A DNA stretch of 64,000 nt, taken from assembly GCA_025201765.1 (NCBI GenBank), contig MU623360.1, positions 266,555 through 330,554 of the forward strand. The letters are read 5' to 3'. Each line of letters opens with the position of its first letter. Within the stretch, counting starts at the first letter, position 1. Below the pieces are notes generated by a model. That model saw only the letters and a program-made list of their open reading frames with translations, did not search any database and was not told where the DNA came from. This DNA is from Daldinia sp. FL1419 (lineage: Eukaryota > Ascomycota > Sordariomycetes > Xylariales > Hypoxylaceae). Positions 43,174 through 54,614 of the stretch are shown in pieces. The position numbers were made by a program, and so were the translations under genes.

Positions 43174-44142
43174 ATGTACTTTGGTAACGCTTGCGCCGCC
43201 CTCTTGGGCCTTTCGTCGCTCGTTGCATCAGGTCAGATGCCTCATCCTTATTTATAAACTCCTGTCAGCTAACAATATGTTTAGCACCGACTGATGAGTC
43301 GCATGCCTTAGCCCGACGGGGCTTGAAGTGGAGATCACGACGAGCTCCTCTTACGATCGAGCAAATAGTACAAGAGACGAACATCGTCATCGTCGAGGAT
43401 AACAAGGCGGAGCTGGACGCTCTGCAGAAAATAGCCGAACAGCAATTTGCTCAGCTTGTTCAGGCTGAAGTTGCCTTGATAACCCAATTAGAAGATGTCA
43501 AGAATAACATTCGGGTTAACCATTTTAAGGCTCGCTTCTCGCAAGTAGTAAGTTTTCCTGCGGTACTAGGTTTCGCTGATCATGTTGCTAACAACTCGCC
43601 AACAGAACACTGTGATTGTTACAGTGTCGACTTTAGTAGATGCTCGAGCCGAAAAGGGCAATCAGAAGAGGTACATGGTAAACCAGGTAGTTGCCGACAA
43701 CGGCAAGCCTGAGAAGCAGATCATGGTTATGGTCTCCGATGCGCAAACCATGACCGTCGGTGCATCCAAGACAGTAGACCTTGCAGGGGTCCAAGAAGCC
43801 AGCGCCGTCACCAAGCCAACAGCGGCGCCCGCCCTCGTAGGCGCTGATCCGGCTGCACCGTTTGGCAAAGCGAACCAGAGCATGATCCTTCCTATCGGCG
43901 CAAAGGCACCGGCGATTGACCTAGTCTTCGTCGACCCTGCCGCCATCATCCTGCCAGACCAGAAGAACCTGTTCGTTGAAAGCACGGATACCTTCCTCCA
44001 GGACTGCGGGTTCTACAAGGACAACGGAAACGCCTTCGCTAACCTGGGCTCTAACTTATTCACGTCGTTTGAACAAGTCACCGTCGTGAGCGGTGATGTT
44101 TCAATCGTGAAGCAGAAACAGGAGGTCAAGGTAGTCCCTTAA
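43174..44142 (+). CDS. Secreted hypothetical protein
   Basis: Exons 43174-43231, 43285-43547 and 43606-44142 give 285 residues. A signal peptide is clear: MYFGNACAALLGLSSLVASA, with cleavage likely after ASA or APT. Dibasic and tetra-basic sites (ARRG, RSRRAP) at residues 30-45 could be Kex2-type processing sites. A helical, Glu/Gln-rich segment follows (residues 45-105). The C-terminal half is Val/Ala-rich with regular beta-strand-like stretches. Cysteines are few. I do not recognise the family; similar proteins in Pezizomycotina are annotated only as hypothetical. A cell-wall or extracellular role is inferred from the signal alone. Confidence 0.75.
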
Positions 44143-44674
44143 GCCAGAGCGGATAATTACTTTTTAAAACAGTCACATCTTGTTTGTATTTAGATACCCA
44201 TATGCAGAGAGGTAGGTATTAAGGCATACCGCTCTCGAAGTCCAGAGAGCCACAGCGGAGGAGGCCGACGAGATAGAGGTATAGGATGGATAGAGATGGG
44301 CCAAAGGTGGCTCCCCTGCCTTTCTCTACGTCGAAAGGAACAATTTAAAGATTCAAGCTCTCTAGCTTCACTATTCACATTGCTAAGAATGCTACCGTCT
44401 AATAAACCCGCAAGCTCCCAAAGGGGTACCTAATATTCCATTTCGACGGAGACAATGGGCGAGATGATTGGAGAAATTGAATAGGCACTAACCTGGGATT
44501 CTAGAGGGGTATGAGGAGCCAACCTCGGTCAATTGGAAGGTCTAATATCTAATAAGAGCAGAATATAACCATGTACCGACAGCAATGTAAACTGACAATC
44601 CAGGACTGCCTTCGTATCTTAGTATTTCAAGCATTGTTTCTCAAAAATCACTTACATTGGTTAAAAGACAAATA
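44143..44674. other. Intergenic region
   Basis: Nothing beyond two short flanks and the promoter of the following gene is seen. Confidence 0.5.
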
Positions 44675-45469
44675 ATGGTTCTCTGCAATTTACAATTCAT
44701 CTCGCTCAAAGACGGCATTTCGGTCGGCTCATTTCTCTCCAAGCTCCGCCAGCACGGCATCAAGCCCGTTGTGCAGGCCCGAGTTATTCGATGGATGATC
44801 TTGCCTACGCGGATTTCGATCGGTCATCTTCTGGGCCGGAATATTCATTGGGATCTTCTTCTGATATTAGGAGAGAATGATTCTATACCCCGCGAAGCAC
44901 AGTTAGATATTGATGCAACTTGGACGGCGTCGAGTGGCGTCTCGTCCAAAGTTATATCAAACTATGCCACCACGAATGCAGAACTTCTTTTACCCCCTCC
45001 CGGCTCAGTGAGAGCACCAGATAGGCATACCGTCGAGCCGTCGAAAACATCACAGAACCTCGAAATGAGTCCCGAGTTGGACGAATGGATTACCGCACTA
45101 CCAACACCGTTGAAAGAGCAACCAGTCTCCATGTTGAATTTACTTGCCTTCAATCCCGGTAAAAAAGACCAATATAAGAAATACGGCACGGAATTCTCGG
45201 CGAGAGTCGGTTCTAAACACGGCGGGCGTGTTAAAATTGTCGGGAGGGTAGTAGGCGGCCAAGCGCGGGAAGATGGGTGGGAAGAAATTGCCTTCGTACA
45301 TTATCCATCTGTTCGACACTTTGCTTCTATGGCAGCCAGTAAGGACTACCAAGAAGTCAATCACAAGTATCGTCTTGGGGCTCTTAAAGACACATTCATC
45401 TGCTGCGTTATGGAGGTTGACGACAACGGTAACATCGCCCATCTCCATCCCGCCAAAGAAAAGCTATGA
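44675..45469 (+). CDS. DUF1330-like dimeric alpha-beta barrel protein
   Basis: 264 residues without an intron; ATG 44675 is used because the upstream TTG is not a likely fungal start. The C-terminal half (residues 150-255) matches the DUF1330 pattern: VSMLNLLAFNPG, a Tyr-rich turn, GGRVKIVGRVVGG, then WEEIAFVHYPSVRHFASMA and a YRLGALKDTFI end. Such ferredoxin-like barrels bind small aromatic or fatty molecules, and most have no known activity. The N-terminal half (residues 1-130) may be a degenerate second barrel (MVLCNLQFISLKDG) ending in a linker with PPPG. No functional partner is adjacent. Confidence 0.7.
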   Translation: MVLCNLQFISLKDGISVGSFLSKLRQHGIKPVVQARVIRWMILPTRISIGHLLGRNIHWDLLLILGENDSIPREAQLDIDATWTASSGVSSKVISNYATTNAELLLPPPGSVRAPDRHTVEPSKTSQNLEMSPELDEWITALPTPLKEQPVSMLNLLAFNPGKKDQYKKYGTEFSARVGSKHGGRVKIVGRVVGGQAREDGWEEIAFVHYPSVRHFASMAASKDYQEVNHKYRLGALKDTFICCVMEVDDNGNIAHLHPAKEKL

Positions 45470-46496
45470 TATATGCCTAATGTATTATCAGGTTCCAAAA
45501 ACTGTATGCGTAATCAACGTAAATACTGTAACGTGAGACATAAACTTCCATCCTATGTAGGAGTATTCCGCGAAGGGACCCTAAAAGTTCTAACCTCAAC
45601 CCGATGAACTCCGAAGGATGCGGGCCCAATTTCTCTTACGAGAATGTACCATAAGGTAGGTAGTTAAGTATAATGCTAATCTCCAAGTCTTCCTACCAAG
45701 TAACAGACGGGATGTCTTAGACCAGATAAAGCTCGGGCCCGTTGATTGAAGCCAACGTTGCCACCAACGAATGAAATTTCTTACTGGATAGTCGTAGACA
45801 CCGAGTACAATGGGATCGTCGGGGTATTCTGGGGTATAATAAAGAAGCGTACGTACCGGCTTCTACTCAAACTAATAAGGAAATTGATGCGACGTTAAAG
45901 ACTCACGGGGCATTCCAGACCAGCCCATCACGCTGTATTCGAAGACCCTAAGGCAGGGATGATGGACCTGTAAAGAACTCTAGGACTGTTTAGCAGATTT
46001 GCTGGTGTGTATGGTGGTCTCGGCGGGCTTTTTTTCAACCTGTAGGATGACGTCTGGATAGCATAGCATGGGGTCACGCACGCCTAGGAGATCTTAGACC
46101 CCGGCGACCCCGCGATATCGACTACATAGAGCGCATACGGGGCGGAACGGGATACACACCTAGGTACCTAACAGGTTAGGTAGGTACTTATAGCTCTATT
46201 ATACGTAATGTGATGGGTGGTGGTAAGTGTAACCACCGTTGCGCCATCTATGTAAAGCTAAACCGTCATTCATAAAGTCGAGAATAATCGAACCGCCCAA
46301 TTTTGTTGCTTATTAGTCTCTTCACTTCTTGTAGATGAGCCTAGCATTCAATATTCGTTGTTCTTTGAGGCGGTAGACGTCTCGACTTTGCCGCTTTATC
46401 AAAACTCAAGCAGTCGTAATCCGAACACATAGTAAACTCGAGCTATTGGAGATCTTCCGAGCCATTATCGATCAAGGCCGTCGTCGCACCATCATC
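45470..46496. other. Intergenic region
   Basis: No gene. A TACCTAGGTA-type cluster (46157-46187) and a long GC-skewed stretch lie here. Confidence 0.5.
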
Positions 46497-46979
46497 ATGG
46501 CACTGGGAAGATGGACATTTCCTACCAGTAGAAAGCCTTCTTCTGCTAGTTCCGGTGGCAACCGTTCCAACGGTATTACAACACCAACCGACGACACTCA
46601 GGACCCCTCGAAATCGCAATCTCGTATTCTACGAACCTTGACAGGGGGGTTTAGATCCCACAAGTCCAAGAAGTCAGAAGAGCGCGACGAGTATGCTCAT
46701 CTGAACAAACCATTCACTCAACAGAACCTAGAACACCAAAAGATATTGAACAACTTTGAGTGGAATATTGGGAAGAGAAAGTCAAGCCGTGGCGGTCAAA
46801 GCAGTACGAGCGGTATCAGCCCAAGTGCTTCGAGAAACACCAGTGTCGACCACAGTCATATACCTTTAGACTCTGACCCATTAGAGGCACGTCCCCGATT
46901 TAATAGTGTCTTGGTCCAAGAACCACCTCGAGAAGACCCGCGAGAAGAGCAGCGAACGTATAGAAGGGAAAGAAACTAG
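46497..46979 (+). CDS. Small disordered hypothetical protein
   Basis: A 160-residue ORF starting at ATG 46497. It is rich in Ser, Arg, Lys and Asn, with no hydrophobic core. A short conserved-looking segment, HLNKPFTQQNLEHQKILNNFEWN (described here as residues 76-98), is the only part likely to fold, and it could be an amphipathic helix for protein binding. The rest looks intrinsically disordered with potential phosphorylation sites (RSHKSKKSEE, SRNTSVDHS). The function is unknown. Composition and length make it plausibly real. Confidence 0.55.
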   Translation: MALGRWTFPTSRKPSSASSGGNRSNGITTPTDDTQDPSKSQSRILRTLTGGFRSHKSKKSEERDEYAHLNKPFTQQNLEHQKILNNFEWNIGKRKSSRGGQSSTSGISPSASRNTSVDHSHIPLDSDPLEARPRFNSVLVQEPPREDPREEQRTYRRERN

Positions 46980-48003
46980 GCTTCCAAGTACCACAGACGA
47001 AAGGGATTAACGGGCTACGATGAGACGAATGTAATGATACCTCCAGGGTGAAATCCTTTTACTGGCTGGCGTTGGGTGATAACCATATATTGGAAAGGAT
47101 GGTTGGAGGTGTAAGCTTGGGCGGCAGGTTTGTGGAAGATGGCCATCTTCACTTGTATTTCATTATCATACAGAAATGGTAATTAATATGTAACATCAGT
47201 AGTAGAAAGTTATAAAGGCCTCAGAATTTTCAGTGTAAAAATAAACTCATTGGAGATATCCTCATAGACTGTGTAAAATCGTTCATCATAGGCCATATTG
47301 CATTCGAATAAAGTCAAACTAAGATGTCGTAACTAGGTAATGCATTTTGACATCGTGAAAAGCTCCAAGCAGGCGTCTCTGGTGACTTGGGTGTTCTACA
47401 CTACTTAGTGCTCACAAGTATAGTAGTAAATATTAACGTAGTAGATAATACTTAGAGAGTCGCTAATGGTGCAAATATCGCGAACGGCTGTTCTTCTGTT
47501 ACAAATGAAGAGTAAACACTCCTGACGTGGGCTTGCTCGAGGGAAGTGTCTATCGCCTAATTGCAAAGACGTAGGGGCAACCCTAGGATATATAGGTAAT
47601 TGGAATACACCGCTCGAATGGCAGTTTCGAATTGAAAAGGTCCATAATACTTATATACCAGGTATGGAAGGTCTATTTGAGAACGTCGTGATGTTGAAGA
47701 ACGATACCAAGAAAGAAAAAAAAAGTCTTGGTAAATTTTTTTATCCTTCAGGGTTCAAACCGCAAGCCCTGGATTATATGGAAGTGGCCCGTGCATTAGA
47801 ATCGGTACTGGGAAATTCCGATAGAAAGGTGGGTCCGAGATGCACAAATTGAATTCCGCTAGCCCCGCCCATGGATTTTCTCCCTGTACCCTAATTAAGC
47901 GAGCCTACCAGAAAAATCAAACCTTCGATTCCTTCTTCTATCATTCTCAAGATACACATCTGAACGACATCAAGGCAACAACCCAACCACACAGTTGCCC
48001 ATC
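46980..48003. other. Promoter region of RPS18
   Basis: No gene supported. The ORF at 47664-47852 overlaps the probable ribosomal-protein promoter and shows homopolymer-derived Lys runs. A CCTCCC-poor but pyrimidine-rich leader precedes the ATG at 48004. Confidence 0.5.
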
Positions 48004-48688
48004 ATGTCGCTCGTCTCAGGCGAGAAGACGAACTTCCAGTTCGTAAGTGAATCCCACTCCAATCTACGCGCTTCTTGTTGCCCGCTACCCGTCCTATCAT
48101 CCGGATCGGCAATCACACGGATTGCTCAATTCAACAATTCCACCATTTCGCGACAACCCAAGAGACTCCTAGCTAACCAGAGACATTAATAGATCTTGCG
48201 TCTCCTCAACACGAACGTTGATGGAAAGGAGAAGGTTATGTACGCCATGACCCGAATCAAGGGTGTTGGTCGACGATACTCCAACTTGGTCTGCAAGAAG
48301 GCCGATGTCGACCTAAACAAGCGGTACGCATAGCGCATAAACTGGACAATACAATACGAATCGAATACTAATATAACATCGATACAGTGCCGGTGAGCTC
48401 ACCTCCGAAGAGCTTGAGCGAATTGTCACCATCCTCCAGAACCCCACCCAGTACAAGATCCCTACCTGGTTCCTCAACAGACAGCGAGATATTACCGACG
48501 GCAAGAGCTCGCAGGTCCTAGCCAACGGCGTCGACTCCAAGCTCCGTGAAGATCTCGAGCGCCTAAAGAAGATCCGCGCCCACCGTGGTCTCCGACACTA
48601 CTGGGGTCTCCGTGTCCGTGGACAGCACACCAAGACTACCGGTCGTCGCGGCCGGACTGTTGGTGTCTCCAAGAAGAAGGGTGGTTAA
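48004..48688 (+). CDS. RPS18: 40S ribosomal protein uS13 (RPS18)
   Basis: Exons 48004-48042, 48193-48323 and 48388-48688 encode exactly 156 residues, the normal length. Motifs in order are MSLVSGEKTNFQF, RIKGVGRRYSNLVCKKADVD with the helix-two-turn-helix, RQRDITDGKSSQV, and the basic C-terminus LRVRGQHTKTTGRRG ending in a GG. uS13 lies at the head of the small subunit and contacts the P-site tRNA and uL5. The first coding exon of 13 codons before an intron is a common arrangement for fungal ribosomal-protein genes. Identification is certain. Confidence 0.97.
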
Positions 48689-49108
48689 GGGTCTTAGCGG
48701 TGGAGGCATGGTTTCATTGGTTCAGGTCATTCATTGCGGATGGACAGGCGTGAAGGCTGGACTGAAATTACTGCATCAAAACGTTTCTATGAATTACTTT
48801 GCGAATTGGGGACTTTGCTCATCGGTTTCGGCAAGTCATAGGTGTACTCTAGAGAATAAAGAGACATCATTGTGACCAAACACTCTAATGATTTTTGATG
48901 GGAATATGTGACATTATCGTTTGTGAGCCTAATACTCGAGAAGAAGCCGACATGGTATCAAATAAACCCTCCTTAAATCTTATTTTCTCTATGCCATGCC
49001 GTTCCTGGACTTATTCCTATGCTATGCTATGCTGCCCTCGAGGATATCTCGTGCTAGATGCTCAACCCAGCAAGTTCATAATTCACAAGTGCTAGAAATT
49101 AGGACTGC
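48689..49108. other. Intergenic region between convergent genes
   Basis: The 3' regions of RPS18 and SDO1 face each other here. Nothing else is recognised apart from a TATGC tandem repeat near 49019-49032. Confidence 0.5.
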
Positions 49109-50260
49109 CTAATCCTCGTGAGTAACGGCCATATCTAGAACCTCCACTCGGCCCTGACCCTTGGTCTCATTCCCCACGAAATCGGATAGACCCTTGAAAG
49201 CGCCCGGCTCCACAAACCCGACGACCTCCCATTCTGACCCCATAACGTCTTGTGTCTCGACCTGCTCAACGTAGCTCAGTATCTTGTCCTTCACGGTACC
49301 GGGAGCCTTTTGCTCTCCCTCGGCGTCAGCAGCAGCCTTGGGCGCCTTGACTGCCTGCTTCAAAACGTTCGTCGAGCAGGTAATCCTGAGCCGCATGCGC
49401 GCTCTGGTAACCGGGATTGGCTGGTGCGCGATTAACGCCTTCATGGCCTCGAGGGCTTGACTCTTGGCACTCTTGGTCGTGACCACGCCCGTCCAGTTGT
49501 GCTCTTTCGCCTTAGGTTTCGCCTCCGCATCGTCGCCTGTGGCCGTTGTACCCGCGCCACTGTCCGCTTCCGAGGGTTTCTTGTCGTTTTGTTGATGCGC
49601 CTGGGAACTCAACATGTCGAGCGCCTTCTCGATCATGCCAGTTGTATAAACCCGTTTCGTCCGCGGATCCACCAGTTTACTCGCGACGATACTAACGACT
49701 TCATTGTGTACTCTATCCAGCTGCGCCGAGCGCTCTTTCTCCCCCACTTGCAGCTCGCCTTTATTCAGGATCTCGAGGATGATATCGTTTAGAGGCTTGT
49801 CCTTTCCGAAGGCTTTGGTGAGTTCTGCAGCCGGCGCGGTCTGCCCCTTGGACACGTTAAGGAATACGTTGGGGATTTGTAAGACCTCGTCTAGGTCCGT
49901 CTCGATCCCGGATCGCCATTCTAAAACTTTGTTCTTGTAGCAGGCGATCTCGAAGCGCTTTTTGCCCTTTTTTAGGCGCACAAGTGATACGTTTGTAAGT
50001 TTTATTTGGTTCGACTATTCCGTTCGACTATGTCAGCATTTCTTCCGCCCGAGCGTGAGTAGTATAGTGCTTTCTTGAGCGTCTTGAGCGCGCGGGGATA
50101 TTTATAACGGAGGGGAGAGGGGCCTAAGTTCATACTACGACATATTAGTATTCGGCTTGGATACGAAGAGAGTTTCAAATAGGGTGGGTTTGGAACTCGA
50201 AGACTAGTATAATCTAGGTGGACCATTAGCTTACATACCAGGTTGATTTATGCGCGACAT
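49109..50260 (-). CDS. SDO1: Ribosome maturation protein Sdo1/SBDS
   Basis: The minus-strand main exon 50014-49109 continues an Sdo1 N-terminus: SNQIKLTNVSLVRLKKGKKR, then the FYSH domain with ACYKNKVLEWRSG, QIPNVFLNVSKGQ and the SBDS domain II-III regions. The linker at about residues 145-175 is Ala/Lys-rich. A first exon at 50260-50240 reads MSRINQP, which fits the conserved Sdo1 start. The apparent donor GTATGT begins one base later than the frame needs, so exon 1 and exon 2 do not join in phase by canonical GT-AG splicing (see findings). Sdo1 works with the GTPase Efl1 to release Tif6 from pre-60S subunits in the cytoplasm. Identity is firm; the first intron is not. Confidence 0.9.
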
Positions 50261-51518
50261 CTTGTCTCTTCGCTGTTACAAGAATGTTGATGTTCTTTTT
50301 ATTTTTCTTGAGTGCGCAAAGTCTGACGTCGCAAACGATAGATATTCAGATGTCGGGGAGTTAGTTGGAAAGGTTCTCATAAACGCTATATCCTTTTAAT
50401 GGAGGTTTGGAGTGGAGAAGGAGCATGTGCAATCAATTGCTCGTGCGTTCGTTCGTGAAGATATACGTTTTGGGACAACGCATAGTTAGTGGGTCCTTTA
50501 TGTACCTACCTAAGCAAGGGAAGACGCAGGAACAGCTGAATTGACTGGGCAATTACACAGATATATATCATATTTTATATTTTATAGTAGTCTAGCTATT
50601 TATTTATATTCGGCGAATATGTGATTATATAGATGCTATTCTCCAATTACAAAAGTTGTGCTCATTGCTTCAACTTCAACTTCGTTTGACAAACTCATGT
50701 TGAATCATAAATCATAATGATAAGGGGAACAGACGGAAGATAGACATGTACCTACTCGATATGGTTTAGTGGAGAGCCAGCATCAATAGGGACTCGGTAG
50801 GTACCTAGGTACATAGGAGAAGAATGACCGATGACGCTTATCAGCTAAAAGGTCCCTCCATCTATCACGCGACACGCTATTGATAAACCAGCCTGCTCAG
50901 TTGTCGTAATCAAATCCGCATTTAATAAAGCAGGGCGAGCAAGTTATTTACTATCAATTGTGGGGCTGGCCCCTATATTCAACCGGTGAGAAACGCGGGA
51001 TGCAAGCAATAAGGGTGAACTTATCTAACCTGGAGGAACATGAGGTAGATACCTAGGTACCTTGGTACCTTGGTAGTTTAAGGCACCAAAACGCCACTGG
51101 TTGGCTGGCCACCATTACACGATGTACCACTGCATGTATCAAATGTATCGAATGTACCTACATACTGGCCTAGGTACTTAGGCATGTACTTAGGCATGTA
51201 CTTACTGTAATGTACCTACAGTAACGTACCTTAATGCAGCTTGATCACTGGCCAGTCGGGTTCTCCCTCTCTTACCGTTTCATCGCCCATCCATACCTTC
51301 TTCGAAGCTAGCTCCCCCAGTCTTAACTTTCCCCCAGTCTGAACCCGGTCTTAACACTGACTCTTTGGTATTTGTATCATCGTTTCCATCCATTTATTGA
51401 CTCTTCAATCTATTCCTTCTCTTCTTCATTTCATTCATCATCATTTATTATCTGTCATCATAATTGTCATCAAATTCCGGTCGGTAGCACGTAATTTCAT
51501 CTTCGTTTGCTACCCATA
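50261..51518. promoter_or_regulatory. Promoter region of carboxypeptidase Y gene
   Basis: 1.26 kb with several dispersed motif copies (50800-50815, 51048-51075 and an imperfect cluster at 51155-51235). The pyrimidine-rich tract at 51260-51480 with TC runs is typical of a leader. No gene is seen. Confidence 0.45.
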
Positions 51519-53195
51519 ATGAGAGTAGCTAGCTCGGCCCTTCTGCTGGGCGCCAGCACGGCTGCCTTTGCACAGGATCAACAGAAGGTTCTCGGCGGTA
51601 TCAACGATGCTGTCAAGAAGCCACTGGACCACCTGAGCGAAGCTTTTGGTGAGATGCCAGCTGTTGCGAAGGGTCTATGGGATGAAATGAGTCTTCTAGT
51701 TCCCGGCTTCTACGAGAAGGCCGCCAACCTTGTCTCTTACCCCAAATCTCACAAACGCCGACCCGATAGCGAATGGGACCACGTTATCAAGGGCGCCGAT
51801 GTGCAAGGCATGTGGGTTGAGACGGATGGTGTCAAACACCGAAAGGTAGACGGATCTCTCGAGGCGTACAACCTCCGAGCCAAGAACGTCGACCCATCCG
51901 AACTCGGCGTGGATAAGGTCAAGCAGTACAGTGGATATCTTGACGACGAAGCAAACGACAAGCATCTATTCTACTGTAAGTTGTCTACCATCAATACCAG
52001 CCCTCAAGCCATATAATACAGTAGCTAATAATACCATGTAGGGTTCTTCGAATCAAGAAACAACCCCGAAACCGACCCCGTCGTTCTTTGGTTAAATGGG
52101 GGTCCGGGCTGTTCATCAATGATGGGTTTGTTCATGGAGCTTGGTCCTTCGAGCATTAACAAGGATGGATCTCTAAAGTACAACGAGTACTCTTGGAATA
52201 GCAATGCTTCCGTCATCTTCATCGATCAACCCGTTAATACCGGCTACTCTTACAGTAGCAACCCCGTGTACAACACAGTTGCTGCAAGCAAGGACATCTA
52301 CGCTCTGCTTAGCCTCTTCTTCCACAACTTCCCCGAGTACGGCAAGCAACCTTTCCACATCGCTGGAGAGTCTTATGCTGGTCACTACATTCCCGTCTTT
52401 GCATCTGAGATTTTGTCGCACAAGAACCGTAACATCAACTTGCAAAGCATTGCCATCGGTAATGGTTTAACCGACCCCTACACTCAGTATGCTCAGTACC
52501 GCCCCATGGCCTGTGGTGAAGGTGGTTACGACGCAGTCCTTGACGAGAGCGAGTGCCAATCTATGGACAACGCTCTTCCGCGATGCCAGTCTCTCATCTC
52601 TAGCTGCTACGAGTCTGAGAGCGTTTGGTCGTGTGTTCCCAGTGCCATCTACTGTAACAACGCCATGATTGGCCCCTTCCAGCGCACCGGATACAACGTA
52701 TACGATATCCGTGAGAAGTGCAAGGACCAAGCCAACCTTTGCTACACCGAGACTGCTTGGATCAGCAAGTACCTCAACGAGGAGAAGGTTCTTAAGGCAG
52801 TCGGTGCCGAAGTGCAAGACTACGAGAGCTGCAACACAGATATCAACAGGAACTTCTTGTTCCAGGGAGACTGGTCGAAGCCGTTCCACCGCCTCGTTCC
52901 AGACATCATCAAGCAGATCCCAGTCCTTATCTACGCTGGTGATGCTGACTACATTTGCAACTGGCTCGGCAACAAGGCCTGGTCGGAGGCTCTTGAGTGG
53001 CACGGCAAGAAGGGATTCAACGCTGCCAAGCTGGAGGATCTCTCCAAGGGCGAGGACAGCTACGGTGTCGTAAAGAGCAGTGGCAACTTCACATTTGCCC
53101 GAATTTACCAGGCCGGCCACATGGTTCCGTTTAACCAGCCCGAGGGCTCTCTGGACCTGTTCAACAGGTGGCTCGGAGGCGAGTGGTACGCTTGA
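51519..53195 (+). CDS. Carboxypeptidase Y (vacuolar serine carboxypeptidase)
   Basis: Exons 51519-51975 and 52042-53195 give 536 residues. The signal peptide is MRVASSALLLGASTAAFAQ. A propeptide of roughly 100 residues follows. The mature region begins near the VKQYSGYLDDEANDKHLFYW segment. The catalytic triad is visible: Ser in HIAGESYAGHYIP, Asp in YAGDADYICN and His in YQAGHMVPFNQP, in the standard serine carboxypeptidase order. NGGPGCSS forms the oxyanion hole. Many cysteines sit where CPY has disulfides. It resembles fungal vacuolar CPY (CpyA/Prc1), which removes C-terminal residues in the lytic vacuole. The stop is at 53193-53195. Confidence 0.95.
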
Positions 53196-54614
53196 ACAAA
53201 GAGTATTTAGACTCTTGTGTGATTAATTGTTCGTAATATGTAACGCAGTCACTAGAACATTGCAGATGAGGAGTTTCATGTATCTTATGGAATTATGATT
53301 AGAGATCCCTGGGGCTGTGACATGTTCGGGGTTTGATGAATTTGTTTGGATCGAGATAGCAGTATACGACTCAAATTGCAATAAATGTGAAACTCATTGA
53401 CAACGTTTATTTTATTGAGTGATGGGCGTATGACTAAGTTGTAGATAAATGAGAAAACATGTTAGGCAATGTTGCAACAGATAAATTACGAGAGCCTCGA
53501 TGCTGTTCGCCAGGAGGTCCCGTACTCAAAGATCGTTGTGGGATTTACTCTTGTCTCATACGCTCATGCGAGGTATCCGGCTCAAGATCAGGCGTGGAAT
53601 CGAATCTGACCGAGCATTGGCAAAAGACGGGTTCATATCACATGCATTCCTCTGGATAATCCCGTTGGTACCGCCTTCGATGATACTCGTAACAGTATTG
53701 CGGCCACCTTCGAAGACACAATGAACCTGCGTACGTGACCTACCTACCTCGTAACATCGCACCTTTCTTTCGCAATGCATTATAAGTGATATAATCTAGT
53801 CGATTCGCTTAGGCAAAACGGACTCAAGCGAGCGATGACTACCGGCATTGAAGGGGTGCGCCATATTTAGGTTGACTTGGCGGGTTCTGAAAAACAATTG
53901 GTAACATCGAGAAGAAATTTCAAAGCGCAGATTTCGCCAGTCGAGAATTTGTCTCTGGATCTTGTGGGGGCTTAGCACAGCCACTGATCTATACCAAGCC
54001 ACGTCATTGGCCACCCCCTTAGTGGGCACTCTGAAAGTTAGGGGGTACATCCTGAAGATGGTTTTATCCATCAATTACATCGTCAAAAGAAGATAGAGAA
54101 TACGAAATTATTGTAGTAGGTACTTCTAACCCAAACTCCCCTAGTTATCGCAGCATACGTTTGTTGATATTGAGAAATTTCTATATAATTCGTTGAGAGG
54201 TTCAATCACCCTATGTTTTACTTCAAGCTTCAATTAAACTCTAGGTACTATGCAACCCATGGGTAGGTAGTGTTAACATACGCAATGTCCAAAATCGCAT
54301 ATTATTTCAATTGCTCTTTCTATTACCATAGGTTATGACCTGAATAGTATGATATAGAATGTTCCTCCCTTCCCAATCAGGACTTATATCATGGAAATCG
54401 AAGCCACAGGTCAAGAGGTCGAGTTGCTATTACCCAAAAGTGCCAACGGAAATAATGGTAAGCTTGTCCAGTTGATGCTATCATACACAACCTACATGTA
54501 GGATTTAGATAGCCAATATCGATCTAGTTATACTATTCATTCTCTTCATCAAAATCTTGTTTTGATCTTGTTCTTTCGATATCGAACATTAACATCCACT
54601 TGTCTTGGGCCAAA
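53196..54614. other. Intergenic region
   Basis: 1.4 kb with no supported gene. An ATG at 54391 opens a 22-codon frame that ends at a good donor (GTAAGC at 54459); it could be an upstream coding or non-coding first exon of the CAS1-type gene. Confidence 0.5.

Noticed and set aside
47664..47852. 62-codon ORF upstream of RPS18
   Set aside because: Contains homopolymer-derived lysines and overlaps the promoter; no homology recognised.
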